From JAJTZA01 sp041744075 (GTDB taxonomy: Bacteria; Verrucomicrobiota; Verrucomicrobiia; Chthoniobacterales; Terrimicrobiaceae): 64,000 bases of DNA. Position 1 is the first letter of the stretch; every line of letters begins with the position of its first letter. Positions 51,015 to 59,445 of this stretch are shown here, piece after piece. Made by a program: the position numbers and the translations under genes. The DNA is taken from positions 37,344-101,343 of the forward strand of contig JBGTLQ010000140.1 of assembly GCA_041744075.1 (NCBI GenBank), given 5' to 3'. The notes under the pieces are model-generated. The model did no database searches, was not told where the DNA came from, and saw nothing but the letters and a program-made list of their open reading frames with translations.

Positions 51015-51036
51015 GGAGGCTTCGCCTCCGTTTTTT
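51015..51036 (+). terminator. Intrinsic terminator inside the T4SS operon
   Basis: GGAGGC-TTC-GCCTCC followed by G and six T, immediately after the virB5-like stop and before virB6. May reduce expression of the downstream half. Confidence 0.8.
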
Positions 51037-51048
51037 AATTCTCTGAAT

Positions 51049-52248
51049 ATGATCCCGTCACTTTCCAATCTTTACGAAGCCGCTTTCGAGATTCGGCTGC
51101 TTCTTATGCCGTTTGCTTTTGTCCTTTGTGTCATCGGCATCGGCGAAATGGGCTGGCGGGCCGGGTCGGACACCCGCGCCATTCTCGGCACGCTGATAAA
51201 AACGATCCTCGTGGTCGGTTTACTTGTCGGCTACCCGGCCGCCATGGATGGCGGCCAAAAAGCTTTTGTTGAAATGCGCGGTAAATTCACCAACGCGCGA
51301 GACGCCAAATTTGTGCAACTCCTGCGTTCCCGCATCGAAAACCAGCCCTCTGATTCCTGGACGGACTTAGGAAAGGTCGTTCCCGCCGCCATCGGGATGT
51401 TTTTCCAGGGCATCGGGCGGTTCATGCTGATCGTTCTGACGTTCTTTCAGAACTTTGCCATTGCAGGCTTAATTGCGGTCTCGCCGCTTTTGCTGGGATT
51501 TCTCTTCGTCTCGCAAACACAATCTCTCGGCATTCAGTTCGGGGTTACCTCGCTGACCGTGCTGCTGTGGCATGTGGCGATTTGCTTGGTGGACATCGTG
51601 ATTGTGGCCATCAGCGACACCCTTTTCAGTCCGATCACCATCGGCGGGGTGATTCAAAACACCCAGTATTCCATCACCGTGCAGAACTGGCTGCTTTTCC
51701 CATTCATCATGGCCTTCGCCTCTTTGATCACCGTGTTCTTTTATTTGTCGGTTCCCTTTGTGGCCGGGGCGATCATGAAGGGACTGAGCGGCACTACCGC
51801 CGCCCTACAGGCTGGCATTCAGGGAACGTTGCAGGGGGCAGGAATGGCCATCGGCACCGGCCTGACCGCCGCTGGCGCAGCGGCAACTCTCGGCGGGTCG
51901 GCGGCTGTGCAAGGTGCCCTGACGGGAGCACAGGCCGCGACCGGAGCGGCCGGCATGGCTGGCCGACTTGCCGGGGAAGTTTCCGGCTCGATGGATGTTC
52001 CACCGCCGCCACCGATTCCGCCCGCCCCTTCAGGCGGGGATTCCGCCACCAATCCTGACAACCCGGGAATGGTTGCCCACCAGACCGCGCCAAACGCCTT
52101 CGCTGTAGTGGACAACAACGCCGGAACGGTGTCCCACCACAAGGGCAGCATTGCCACTCCGCACGCCGCACAAGCTGCCTTCCATTCCCACGCCTCCAAA
52201 GCCCAGCCGCTCCCGCCGGATTCTCCGCTCGCCAGCCGCAACGCCTGA
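51049..52248 (+). CDS. virB6: VirB6/TrbL-like polytopic membrane protein
   Basis: 399 residues with at least six membrane helices (LLLMPFAFVLCVIGIG, TLIKTILVVGLLVGYP, FAIAGLIAVSPLLLGFLF, others), then an Ala/Gly-rich helix and a Pro-rich tail (VPPPPPIPPAPSGG). Inner-membrane channel component. Position between VirB5 and VirB8 is standard. Confidence 0.85.
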   Translation: MIPSLSNLYEAAFEIRLLLMPFAFVLCVIGIGEMGWRAGSDTRAILGTLIKTILVVGLLVGYPAAMDGGQKAFVEMRGKFTNARDAKFVQLLRSRIENQPSDSWTDLGKVVPAAIGMFFQGIGRFMLIVLTFFQNFAIAGLIAVSPLLLGFLFVSQTQSLGIQFGVTSLTVLLWHVAICLVDIVIVAISDTLFSPITIGGVIQNTQYSITVQNWLLFPFIMAFASLITVFFYLSVPFVAGAIMKGLSGTTAALQAGIQGTLQGAGMAIGTGLTAAGAAATLGGSAAVQGALTGAQAATGAAGMAGRLAGEVSGSMDVPPPPPIPPAPSGGDSATNPDNPGMVAHQTAPNAFAVVDNNAGTVSHHKGSIATPHAAQAAFHSHASKAQPLPPDSPLASRNA

Positions 52249-52254
52249 TTTCCC

Positions 52255-52887
52255 ATGAAACTCACTGCCATTACTTCGATTACCAATAACGTCATCGCCG
52301 CCCGTTTCTGGATGGGGCTCGCCATCATCGCCTGCGGGTTCGCAGTCGCCGCGCCGTATTTCACCATTTCCGCGATGAAGCAGAAGGAAAAGGTCGTCAT
52401 CCTCGATCCGGGCGGTTCGCTCATCTATGCGCCGCTGATCGGTTTCGAGGAAGCCGGAAACCTCCATGCCTACCATGTGCGGCTCGCCTGCCTGGCTTTG
52501 CTCCAGCGCAATCCCATCGGCCCGGATTTGCCCGATCTCCTGAAACGTATCTACCTCGAAGATCCCGCCAGAAAAAAGGCCGCTGCCATCTATAAATCCC
52601 AGAACCAGGAATTCAAAGAAAAGCAGATTCACCAGAAAGCGGAGGTCACCAAAATCGACATCCTCGACACCCGTAAAATCCATGACGGAGCCGGTCAGTC
52701 GTATGAGGCCGTCAGCGTGAAAGCCGAGGGCAATCTCATCCGCACCGGCACCATCAAAGGCATGGAGTTCCGGGAGCCAGCCAAGTTCCAAATCGAATTT
52801 CTTTTCATCCGCAACCCCGACCTCCTTGGCAACGGGCGGCTCCCGCTCGTCGTTCAGGATTTCACTTACACCGAAAAACCTCTCTGA
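52255..52887 (+). CDS. virB8: VirB8/TrbF-like protein
   Basis: 210 residues: short cytoplasmic start, one membrane helix (FWMGLAIIACGFAVAAPYF), periplasmic NTF2-like domain ending FRIRNP-like FLFIRNPDLLGNG and VVQDFTYTE. Bitopic scaffold of the channel. Confidence 0.8.
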   Translation: MKLTAITSITNNVIAARFWMGLAIIACGFAVAAPYFTISAMKQKEKVVILDPGGSLIYAPLIGFEEAGNLHAYHVRLACLALLQRNPIGPDLPDLLKRIYLEDPARKKAAAIYKSQNQEFKEKQIHQKAEVTKIDILDTRKIHDGAGQSYEAVSVKAEGNLIRTGTIKGMEFREPAKFQIEFLFIRNPDLLGNGRLPLVVQDFTYTEKPL

Positions 52888-52893
52888 AATTCC

Positions 52894-53727
52894 ATGAAAA
52901 ACTTCGTCTTCTTTTTCCTATTGGCAGCCACGGCCCACGCCGGGCCGATCACCCAAAAGCCCCTTGATGAATTCGTGATCTATGATGTTCCGGTCGCTCA
53001 CAAGACCGGAACCACCACCATCATGTTCCCGTCGGAAATTTCCGGCCTGTATGCGAAATCCGTTTCCACTCAGGAACAAGAGAATGCCGGGTTCCTCATT
53101 ACATTCACCCCCGGGAATTTCTATCTGACCATCCGGGCGCTGAAGGCCGATGCGGAGGATCATCTCACCGTGATCTTCAACCGGAAGGCCTATGTCCTTC
53201 ATCTCAAGGCTTCCGAGAAGCCGTTTTACAACGTCACGTTTTATCAGGACGAACGGCAGGCCAAGGAGGGCGGCAGGATAGCCGTCGTGCCGGAGCGGCT
53301 GCTTTCCCTCATGGATAAGGCGAAGGCGTATCCGCTCCTGGCCAGCCATCATCCAGACGCTCTGGCCGGAGTGCTCCATGCCGTTCCCGGCATCACGACC
53401 CATTACGAGGGTTTCGATGTTCGCATCCGGGATGTCTGGCGCTTCGAGCAGGATGACACTCTCATTTTCCGGCTCGAACTGGAAAACACGACCGACCGAC
53501 CCATCCGCTACACCCCGCAGGATTTGGCGATCCGCTTGGAAGACCGCATTTACACGCAATCCCTCGTCGATGCTTCCGGCGTCATGCCTCCCAAGTCTCT
53601 CACTCCGGTCTTTATCGCCATCACCAGCAACGGGCAGGGAGGCCGCAACAACCTCGCACCCGACAACAAATGGAATGTCCTGGTTGTGCGCAGCGAACCC
53701 CAACTCTCCACCACCGACTACAAATGA
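52894..53727 (+). CDS. virB9: VirB9/TrbG-like protein
   Basis: 277 residues, signal peptide (VFFFLLAATAHA), two beta-rich halves: YDVPVAHKTGTTTIMFPSEI at the start and YEGFDVRIRDVWRFEQDDTL near the C-terminal half. This is the VirB9 arrangement. Overlaps virB10 by four bases. Confidence 0.8.
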   Translation: MKNFVFFFLLAATAHAGPITQKPLDEFVIYDVPVAHKTGTTTIMFPSEISGLYAKSVSTQEQENAGFLITFTPGNFYLTIRALKADAEDHLTVIFNRKAYVLHLKASEKPFYNVTFYQDERQAKEGGRIAVVPERLLSLMDKAKAYPLLASHHPDALAGVLHAVPGITTHYEGFDVRIRDVWRFEQDDTLIFRLELENTTDRPIRYTPQDLAIRLEDRIYTQSLVDASGVMPPKSLTPVFIAITSNGQGGRNNLAPDNKWNVLVVRSEPQLSTTDYK

Positions 53728-54710
53728 ACCTTCGCAAAATCTTCACCGAACTTTTCCAGAAACCGACCGGGCGGCTGATTCTCTTCCTGGTGGCTGGTGC
53801 CTTGGTCCTTGCCTTCGTGTTCAGCGGAAAGTCTCGCACCGCGCCGGAGGCGCTGAAGCCGAATTTGCCTGCCCAGGCGACCACGGCCAAACACACTTCT
53901 TTTGAGCAAAACATTCCGACCCCACCACCGTCCAAACCGAGCACGCCCGAAACACCCCCTTCGCAGGAAGTCACCCGGTCGGTGCCGCCACCGAAACCAC
54001 CGCCACCGATTCCGCAGGCCATCTTTGCCACCCGTGAGGAATCTCGCAGTGAATATTACCTCCCCTACGGACGGCTACTCCGCTGCGAATTGGTCAACGC
54101 GGTGGAATCCACCAACATCGAAACGCCCATCATCGGGTTGATCACGGAAGATGTTTGGCAGGCGGGCCGTCTCGTCCTGCCGGCCGGTACCGAGGTGCAT
54201 GGCCTCGCTCAGAAAACCGCCGCCCGCGAGCGCATCGGCTCTGAACGCCAGTGGGTACTCGTTTTCCAGGACGGAAGGGAACTGCCGCTTACCGGCACGG
54301 TCCTCGACTATGCTCCCGACGGCACCAGAGACGGACAGTGGGCAGAAACGGACGGCTCCGCTGGACTGCGCGGCTACATGATCGCCGCCGACAAATACGC
54401 CGAGGCGAAGGCCATCCTCGCCGCCATGATTTCGGCCGGAGCCGGGGCATTCCCGGCTGTGACCAACATTATTTCGCCGCTGACTGGCGGCGTGACTCAG
54501 GTGCAGCAGGGCGGGTATCAGGATGCCATCGCCGCAGGGATTGAAGCGGGAGGACAAATTTATTCCCAGCGCCTTTTGGAAGGTCTGAAAAACGACCCGT
54601 ATTACGTCCGCGTTCCGGCCGGGACGACCTTCTACCTCTACGTATCCCAGACCGTTGATCTCGCGAAGGCCCGCATTTCCGCCGCCACTCCCAACCCATC
54701 CACCAAATGA
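53724..54710 (+). CDS. virB10: VirB10/TrbI-like protein
   Basis: 328 residues from ATG 53724. N-terminal membrane span (LILFLVAGALVLAFVF), Pro-rich linker (PPPKPPPPIPQ), and TrbI/VirB10 barrel: LPYGRLLRCELVNAVES, GRLVLPAGTEVHGLAQK, VPAGTTFYLYVSQTV. Energy-sensing outer-core protein. Overlaps the next gene. Confidence 0.92.
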   Translation: MNLRKIFTELFQKPTGRLILFLVAGALVLAFVFSGKSRTAPEALKPNLPAQATTAKHTSFEQNIPTPPPSKPSTPETPPSQEVTRSVPPPKPPPPIPQAIFATREESRSEYYLPYGRLLRCELVNAVESTNIETPIIGLITEDVWQAGRLVLPAGTEVHGLAQKTAARERIGSERQWVLVFQDGRELPLTGTVLDYAPDGTRDGQWAETDGSAGLRGYMIAADKYAEAKAILAAMISAGAGAFPAVTNIISPLTGGVTQVQQGGYQDAIAAGIEAGGQIYSQRLLEGLKNDPYYVRVPAGTTFYLYVSQTVDLAKARISAATPNPSTK

Positions 54711-55462
54711 AATACCTCATCTCTCTTCTTATCGTCTCCCTCAGCACAAGCTGCGCCTCCCGCCGGGATTCCAAGCCACCAAATACCGCCGTGTTGCCGG
54801 GAACGAGCGTTTCCGCGAAACGCATGGCCTCCGTCCGCACCCCGGAAGTCGTGAAGGCGTATCCGGTGGGACGCTACACCGACCCGAATTACCCGGACGA
54901 AATGCACGAGCAGCACACCGTTTATCGCCGGGAACAGTCGCATGATTGGAACTATCTGCCCGATCCTCCGCCGATCCTTCCGACTGGCCATCCCTCAAAT
55001 GCCTCCGGCGAGTTGAACGCCAAACAGCGCGCGTACGCCGCAGCGTTGCAAGAGCAGAACCGCGCCATGCAAAAACGCCTCGACGCGTTGCAGCAGGAGG
55101 CGCTCAAGGTGCCGGGTCTCCAAATCGAACTCGAAGAATTCAAAAAGAAGGAATCTCAGAATCCTCAACCGACGCCGAACCCCGTTCCCATACCCGCACC
55201 CTCATCGGAAAATCCGGGGGAAACGGATTTTATTTCCGACATCGAGCCCGAATTACCCGCGTGGGAGGAAAGGGATTCCTATCCGAGCGACGACACGCTC
55301 TTTGCCGAATCGGACGAGCAGAACCAAGACTTCCTGATGTCTCAAATGCGGATCAACGACGAATTCTCCGCCGAACTCGCTGCCGCCGAGCGCCGGAAGT
55401 TTTCCGCCGCAATTCACGCCCCCTTCCTGCGCCGCAGGGAACTCGCCCTTCTCAACCAATAA
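54707..55462 (+). CDS. Transfer-operon lipoprotein with coiled coil
   Basis: 251 residues. Lipoprotein signal (LLIVSLSTSCAS), a coiled segment AALQEQNRAMQKRLDALQQE, Pro-rich and acidic linkers, and a charged C-terminus. Likely periplasmic transfer accessory; not recognised. Confidence 0.7.
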   Translation: MKYLISLLIVSLSTSCASRRDSKPPNTAVLPGTSVSAKRMASVRTPEVVKAYPVGRYTDPNYPDEMHEQHTVYRREQSHDWNYLPDPPPILPTGHPSNASGELNAKQRAYAAALQEQNRAMQKRLDALQQEALKVPGLQIELEEFKKKESQNPQPTPNPVPIPAPSSENPGETDFISDIEPELPAWEERDSYPSDDTLFAESDEQNQDFLMSQMRINDEFSAELAAAERRKFSAAIHAPFLRRRELALLNQ

Positions 55463-55468
55463 ATCACC

Positions 55469-55756
55469 ATGAACACACCCAAACCCGCCAACATCACCGT
55501 CACCCTCGATGAAGACACTTTTTCTGTCTTCAAGGAGGCCTCCGAAATCGTCGAGAAAGCCGGACTTCGCGTCCCAACCAATCAACTCGTCCAGGTCATG
55601 CTGAACGCCGAAGGTCAGCGACTCAGCCCCCGCAAGGTGGCTCAGCGCTTTCTCAAATCCGTCATCGCCCAGATTGGGGGATTGCGCGGCCAAGCCCTCG
55701 ACGATGAGGACGACGACCAAATCCCGACCGTCAAACCTCCTGCCGCCAAAGCCTAA
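55469..55756 (+). CDS. Small acidic protein, RHH-like fold possible
   Basis: 95 residues: NITVTLDEDTFSVFKEAS (strand-helix start), LRVPTNQLVQVMLNA helix and acidic tail ALDDEDDDQ. Resembles a ribbon-helix-helix-like antitoxin or plasmid partition helper, but not assigned. Confidence 0.6.
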   Translation: MNTPKPANITVTLDEDTFSVFKEASEIVEKAGLRVPTNQLVQVMLNAEGQRLSPRKVAQRFLKSVIAQIGGLRGQALDDEDDDQIPTVKPPAAKA

Positions 55757-55840
55757 ACCCTCTTCACCGCAGAACCCGTCAACCAGCACGACTACGGGGC
55801 CGAGAGGCCGAAACGTCGCGCGCCACAAACGCAATTACCA

Positions 55841-56200
55841 ATGGCAATCGCATCACCAAAAAAGAAAACCGAACAGCCCAGCCAGTTCAAAATCAACCCT
55901 GAAGTCAACGCCAAGCTCGACGCCTTTATGAAGGCGGAGCCTGACTTGGTGCAATACGTAAAAGACCTGCCCCGGGAGCAGTTGGAACGGAAATTCCTCC
56001 TCCGCAAGATGAAGGATGAAGAGCAGAAACAGGGCTACACCACCAAGGTGAAAGCCTGGCTGGAAAAGCCGGAGCAGGCCGACTTGGTGCAGAGCATCAA
56101 ATCCACCATCAGCCCGAACATGAACCCGGAACGGCAAGACCAGGCGCTCGTCACTGCCGCCAAAAATCACCTCCGCAACAGCGGTATCAAACTCGGCTGA
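55841..56200 (+). CDS. Small hypothetical protein, last gene of T4SS operon
   Basis: 119 residues, highly charged and helical (FKINPEVNAKLDAFMKAEPD, REQLERKFLLRKMKDEEQKQ), no signal. A strong terminator follows at once. Not recognised. Confidence 0.65.
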   Translation: MAIASPKKKTEQPSQFKINPEVNAKLDAFMKAEPDLVQYVKDLPREQLERKFLLRKMKDEEQKQGYTTKVKAWLEKPEQADLVQSIKSTISPNMNPERQDQALVTAAKNHLRNSGIKLG

Positions 56201-56206
56201 TCCTTA

Positions 56207-56250
56207 AGGGCGCGTCGGCCACTCTGGCCGATGCGCCCTCGATTTTTTTT
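56207..56250 (+). terminator. Rho-independent terminator of the T4SS operon
   Basis: AGGGCGC-GT-CGGCCA-CTC-TGGCCG-AT-GCGCCCT stem followed by eight T. Confidence 0.9.
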
Positions 56251-56255
56251 GCTGC

Positions 56256-56567
56256 ATGCGATATAAAAACCACAAATGGAGGTATAGCGGCCAACCGTTA
56301 AACCTTCTTCAGGCTGCGCACACGTCCCGACTTTCGCGCATAAGCACGGAGATCGATACCGACCAAACACCGTCGGATCAGAGTTTCATCGGAGCACAAG
56401 AAGCTGCGAAGTGGCTGGCCATTCCTTTGCGGTCATTCCGTCTCTATGTGCAACAAGGGTTACTCCCAAGTTACAAGCTGGGACGCCATCGTCTGTTCAG
56501 ACGCGATGAATTGCTCGCAGCTTTATGCGGCGTCAGAGCGGCAAGTCGCTCGGAAATTCTCCGGTAA
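56256..56567 (+). CDS. Excisionase-like MerR/Xis DNA-binding protein
   Basis: 103 residues. The C-terminal half is an excisionase-type winged helix: FIGAQEAAKWLAIPLRSFRL, GLLPSYKLGRHRLFRRDELL. It lies beside, and convergent with, the integrase gene at the right end, so a recombination-directionality role is likely. The N-terminal 40 residues may be untranslated; a later start is possible. Confidence 0.75.
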   Translation: MRYKNHKWRYSGQPLNLLQAAHTSRLSRISTEIDTDQTPSDQSFIGAQEAAKWLAIPLRSFRLYVQQGLLPSYKLGRHRLFRRDELLAALCGVRAASRSEILR

Positions 56568-56606
56568 AAGACGCATCCCCTACCGCACCAAGCGCGGCCT
56601 GCCAAT

Positions 56607-57941
56607 TTAGGATTTCTTTTCCGCCGAGCCTTTTTTGGCAACTTTTTGAAGCTTTTGCACCCATTCAGAAAACTGAAGAGTCCTCGCATCTGATGGTCGA
56701 AGAGCAAACCATTCTCCTGCTCTGTCAGAAGTTGTCAGTTCGCGATAGTGCTCGAAGATCATCCGAGGGCTGTTACCGGCCTCCAAAGCAACTTCCGCCG
56801 CGTTTTTCAAAATCGCCATGCGATAAGTAATGAAGGAATGCCTCAGTCCATTGTGGACAATCTTGATCATTGGACTTCCGTTCTCGCTCCGAATCTCGCC
56901 GACCGCCTTGCGGAAATTCTTGGCCAGCGCAAACTCGTCAGGAATCGCATGCAGCACTCGCCCTTCCTTTTGGCGAAAAGGCTCCACCCAGGCTTTCAGT
57001 GCCGGTGTAATGGGCACCAGTCTGCGGCTGGCGGTTTTCGCTTTTGCGGCCTTGACCTCAACCACCTCTTGATCAAAGCGGATTTCCGGCCACTCCAGAC
57101 GCACGATTTCGGCGCTTCGCAGTCCCGTAAACGCTCCAATCGCGATAAACGGCACGAACCGAGGCTCGATTCTGGTCAAAAGCAGTTCGAGTTGTGCCGG
57201 CGAATAAATCCCGATCTCGCCGCCCTTGTCGTCATATCTAGCGGAAAACTCCGCTTCTGTTTCCTGACCACGTGGCAGATAGCCCTTCTGCCGGGCAAAT
57301 GAAAAAAGCGTGATGAGAGCCGTCCGGTAATTGTTTTTGGTCCTCCCGGTCGCTTCCTCCATGGACGTGAGCCAGTCGTCAATTTGCGAAGAACGCACCT
57401 CACTGATGTGCCCCGCAAAGTTTTCTGCCGCTCGATTCAGGCGGGCCTGCATGTCCAGTACATACCTCCGCGATTTTTCCTTGTTTCTAAGATCCGCCAA
57501 CAACTTTTTCACGAGGTCGGGAATTCGAACTTCCGGAAGTTTTGCTTTGGTGCGTTGGGCCACGAAAAAATTTACGGCGTCTGCAAGCTCCCCCTCCCCG
57601 TTTAACCGTTTGCGAGCGTAGGCAAACTGCCGGACGGCTTCAGTAAGGGGCACGCCCAGAGGACGGAGGATATCGACAGCTTCATTGATTGCGGCCGTCT
57701 CTTTCGGCGTAAATGCCGCCACATGCGCTACGCCGGTCGCCAACTCTTCGATCAACTCTTTCGCCCGGACGCGAGCCGCCTCCAGCGTGGAGGAGCGCTC
57801 CCTCTGCCGCACCCCGTTAAGATAGTAGGGAAACTGATAGCTTATCACCCCTCGAATCTCGCCGGAATATATGGGGATTCTCACCCCCTTTCCCTCGATA
57901 ACGTCAACGGGACCACGGTTCTTTTTTGAGGCTTGCTTCAT
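56607..57941 (-). CDS. int: Tyrosine integrase of the ICE
   Basis: 444 residues. Catalytic set: Arg in FTGLRSAEIVRL, HxxR-type motif in NGLRHSF, and nucleophile Tyr399 in FEHYREL; a SAM-like core-binding domain precedes (SSQIDDWLTSMEEATGRTK). Encoded at the right end, 74 bases from the attR core. Catalyses recombination between the tRNA-Asp 3' end and the circular element. Arm sites proposed from TTGTCCTGC repeats next to its promoter. Confidence 0.92.
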   Translation of the reverse strand: MKQASKKNRGPVDVIEGKGVRIPIYSGEIRGVISYQFPYYLNGVRQRERSSTLEAARVRAKELIEELATGVAHVAAFTPKETAAINEAVDILRPLGVPLTEAVRQFAYARKRLNGEGELADAVNFFVAQRTKAKLPEVRIPDLVKKLLADLRNKEKSRRYVLDMQARLNRAAENFAGHISEVRSSQIDDWLTSMEEATGRTKNNYRTALITLFSFARQKGYLPRGQETEAEFSARYDDKGGEIGIYSPAQLELLLTRIEPRFVPFIAIGAFTGLRSAEIVRLEWPEIRFDQEVVEVKAAKAKTASRRLVPITPALKAWVEPFRQKEGRVLHAIPDEFALAKNFRKAVGEIRSENGSPMIKIVHNGLRHSFITYRMAILKNAAEVALEAGNSPRMIFEHYRELTTSDRAGEWFALRPSDARTLQFSEWVQKLQKVAKKGSAEKKS

Positions 57942-57954
57942 ATTTTCAGACTAA

Positions 57955-57974
57955 TTGTCCTGCAATTGTCCTGC
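57955..57974. promoter_or_regulatory. Tandem TTGTCCTGC repeats (right end arm sites)
   Basis: Two copies, 57955-57963 and 57966-57974, between the integrase start and attR. Identical to the pair at 8275-8293, with 11-bp instead of 10-bp spacing. Confidence 0.65.
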
Positions 57975-58014
57975 AAGCCAAAAAAATAGCATTTTACTCT
58001 GTTGGGCCTACGTT

Positions 58015-58040
58015 TTCGAGCCCCGTAGACTCCGCCACTC
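58015..58040. other. attR core, partial tRNA-Asp 3' end
   Basis: Identical to 8146-8171. Only the 3' part of the tRNA is present, so it is not a second tRNA gene. It also forms the left boundary of the following element. Confidence 0.9.
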
Positions 58041-58146
58041 TTTTCGAGTGGCGAATTGACTGCAAACCCTTACAAACACAAGCTCTGGGGGCTTTTTGTT
58101 CAAAAATGCACACGTATGGAAAGTGCTGAAAAAAGCTGGTTTTCCA

Positions 58147-58164
58147 GACACCCACTGACACCCA
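58147..58164. promoter_or_regulatory. Tandem GACACCCA repeats, proposed arm sites of second element
   Basis: Two copies at 58147 and 58157 (10-bp spacing), 107 bp from the core, the same geometry as the TTGTCCTGC pair in the first element (104 bp) but different sequence. Confidence 0.5.
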
Positions 58165-58341
58165 AAAAGACGCGACTCGGCGAATCCCGCCTCTCGGAAT
58201 CCTCAAAGGATGCGAACTCGAATATCCAACCGATAGTCAATTACGGGGAAGAATGGTTCATAAAGCTTGATGAGCCAAAATATCAATATTGACCCCTAGC
58301 TTGCTGACAGTTGAATAACTGGATAAAATAACATAAACAAT
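58165..58341. other. Leader of the second element, no gene supported
   Basis: The short plus-strand frame 58056-58292 overlaps the proposed arm sites and has no family resemblance. Confidence 0.45.
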
Positions 58342-58370
58342 GGATAGTAACATTCTTGTTGTTACTGTCC
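58342..58370. promoter_or_regulatory. Operator-like dyad before second toxin-antitoxin pair
   Basis: GGAT-N2-TAACA-N7-TGTTA-N2-GTCC, ending five bases before ATG 58375. Same arms as 8558-8586. Confidence 0.7.
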
Positions 58371-58374
58371 GTGA

Positions 58375-59445
58375 ATGACGTTACCTTTACTGCGTTTGAG
58401 AACACTTTTTGAAAAATACTTGCGCGAATACCTTGAGCGGGTGACGGGATTAAAAATCATTTTCTCTCCGTGTTCCCTCTCAAAGATGCCTTTTTATTTA
58501 CGCGGGCGATATGATCTGACCGAGGGAGAAATTTTCGGACAGAACTTGTTATTCTTTTCTCCTCGCACTGATTTTGGAGATTGGACGCCGTCGGTAATCC
58601 AGAATGATCGCCAACAACTGGAGGAGATTTTCAATCTTGTTCCTGTGTTTGTCAGCGAACGTATCAAGTCGAACCAGAGAGACCGATTCATTCGGATGCG
58701 GCTCCCGTTTATCGTGCCCGGGACTCAGCTGTATTTGCCCGACCTCTTGATGGATTTGCGGGAACACTTTGTCCGCGAGCGAGCCAGCCCTGGCGAAAAA
58801 TTAAGCCCCTCGGCACAACACCTTTTCCTGATGGCCGTTGAACAACGCATCGGTCGTTTCGACAACGCCCTAGCACTGGCGCAAAAAATCAATTATTCCG
58901 CCATGACGATTGGTCGGGCAATGGACGAATTGGAAGGGGCCGGCCTGGCGCGGATTGTTCGAAGTGGAAAGACCAAGGCGCTGATTTTTGGAACCGAACA
59001 TGAGCCCGTACAATGGCAAACACTATGGGAACGTGCCCTACCCCTCCTGCGTTCCCCCGTGCGACGAACGTTTCCGCTTTATGAATGCCCATCCCATTTG
59101 ACTGCGATGGCAAGATTGGGCGGAATCAGTGCCCTTGCCCGCTACTCCATGCTCAACGATCCAAAAATTGAAACATGGGTAGTCGGTTCAGCATGGTATC
59201 GTGGAAATGCTGTCGCATTTGAAAGGGCCGAGGCTCCCGGGCCGGACTGGGGCAACGAAAGTCTGGAAATTTGGAGTTATGATCCTGGCCTTTCTGGGGC
59301 TTCCGACAGTTCGTGGATACGTGATGAGTATGCCAAACGCGGTGGAATTACGGACCGTCTTTCGCTTTACCTTGCTCTGCGGGGATCTACTGATGAGAGG
59401 GTGGAGCAGGCGTTGGAAAAAATGATCGGAGACATCACATGGTAA
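58375..59445 (+). CDS. AbiEi-like winged-helix antitoxin (second element)
   Basis: 356 residues, homologous over the full length to the 8611 protein (PFYLRGRYDLTEGE, SPSAQHLFLMAVEQR, SPVRRTFPLYECP, RLSLYLALRG). The wHTH core (AQKINYSAMTIGRAMDEL) is conserved while much else has diverged. ATG start directly after the dyad; seven-base overlap with the toxin gene. Confidence 0.72.
   Translation: MTLPLLRLRTLFEKYLREYLERVTGLKIIFSPCSLSKMPFYLRGRYDLTEGEIFGQNLLFFSPRTDFGDWTPSVIQNDRQQLEEIFNLVPVFVSERIKSNQRDRFIRMRLPFIVPGTQLYLPDLLMDLREHFVRERASPGEKLSPSAQHLFLMAVEQRIGRFDNALALAQKINYSAMTIGRAMDELEGAGLARIVRSGKTKALIFGTEHEPVQWQTLWERALPLLRSPVRRTFPLYECPSHLTAMARLGGISALARYSMLNDPKIETWVVGSAWYRGNAVAFERAEAPGPDWGNESLEIWSYDPGLSGASDSSWIRDEYAKRGGITDRLSLYLALRGSTDERVEQALEKMIGDITW

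Larger units (their letters stand above)
8146..58040. mobile_element. Integrative conjugative element carrying a zinc-scarcity island
   Basis: A 26-bp direct repeat from the 3' end of tRNA-Asp bounds the element (8146-8171 and 58015-58040), giving about 49.9 kb. Inside are all core ICE modules: integrase and excisionase-like gene beside the right end, relaxase, VirD4 and VirB2-B10 genes, replication/defence genes at the left end, and a large cargo of metal genes at 18.7-46.1 kb. I see no broken core gene, so it may still be mobile. A related element abuts the right end. Confidence 0.88.

Noticed and set aside
58015..58040. Second tRNA-Asp gene
   Set aside because: Only the 3' part is present; the D-arm, anticodon arm and 5' acceptor strand are absent.
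58056..58292. 78-codon frame after attR
   Set aside because: Overlaps the proposed arm sites, no family, and no counterpart in the first element.
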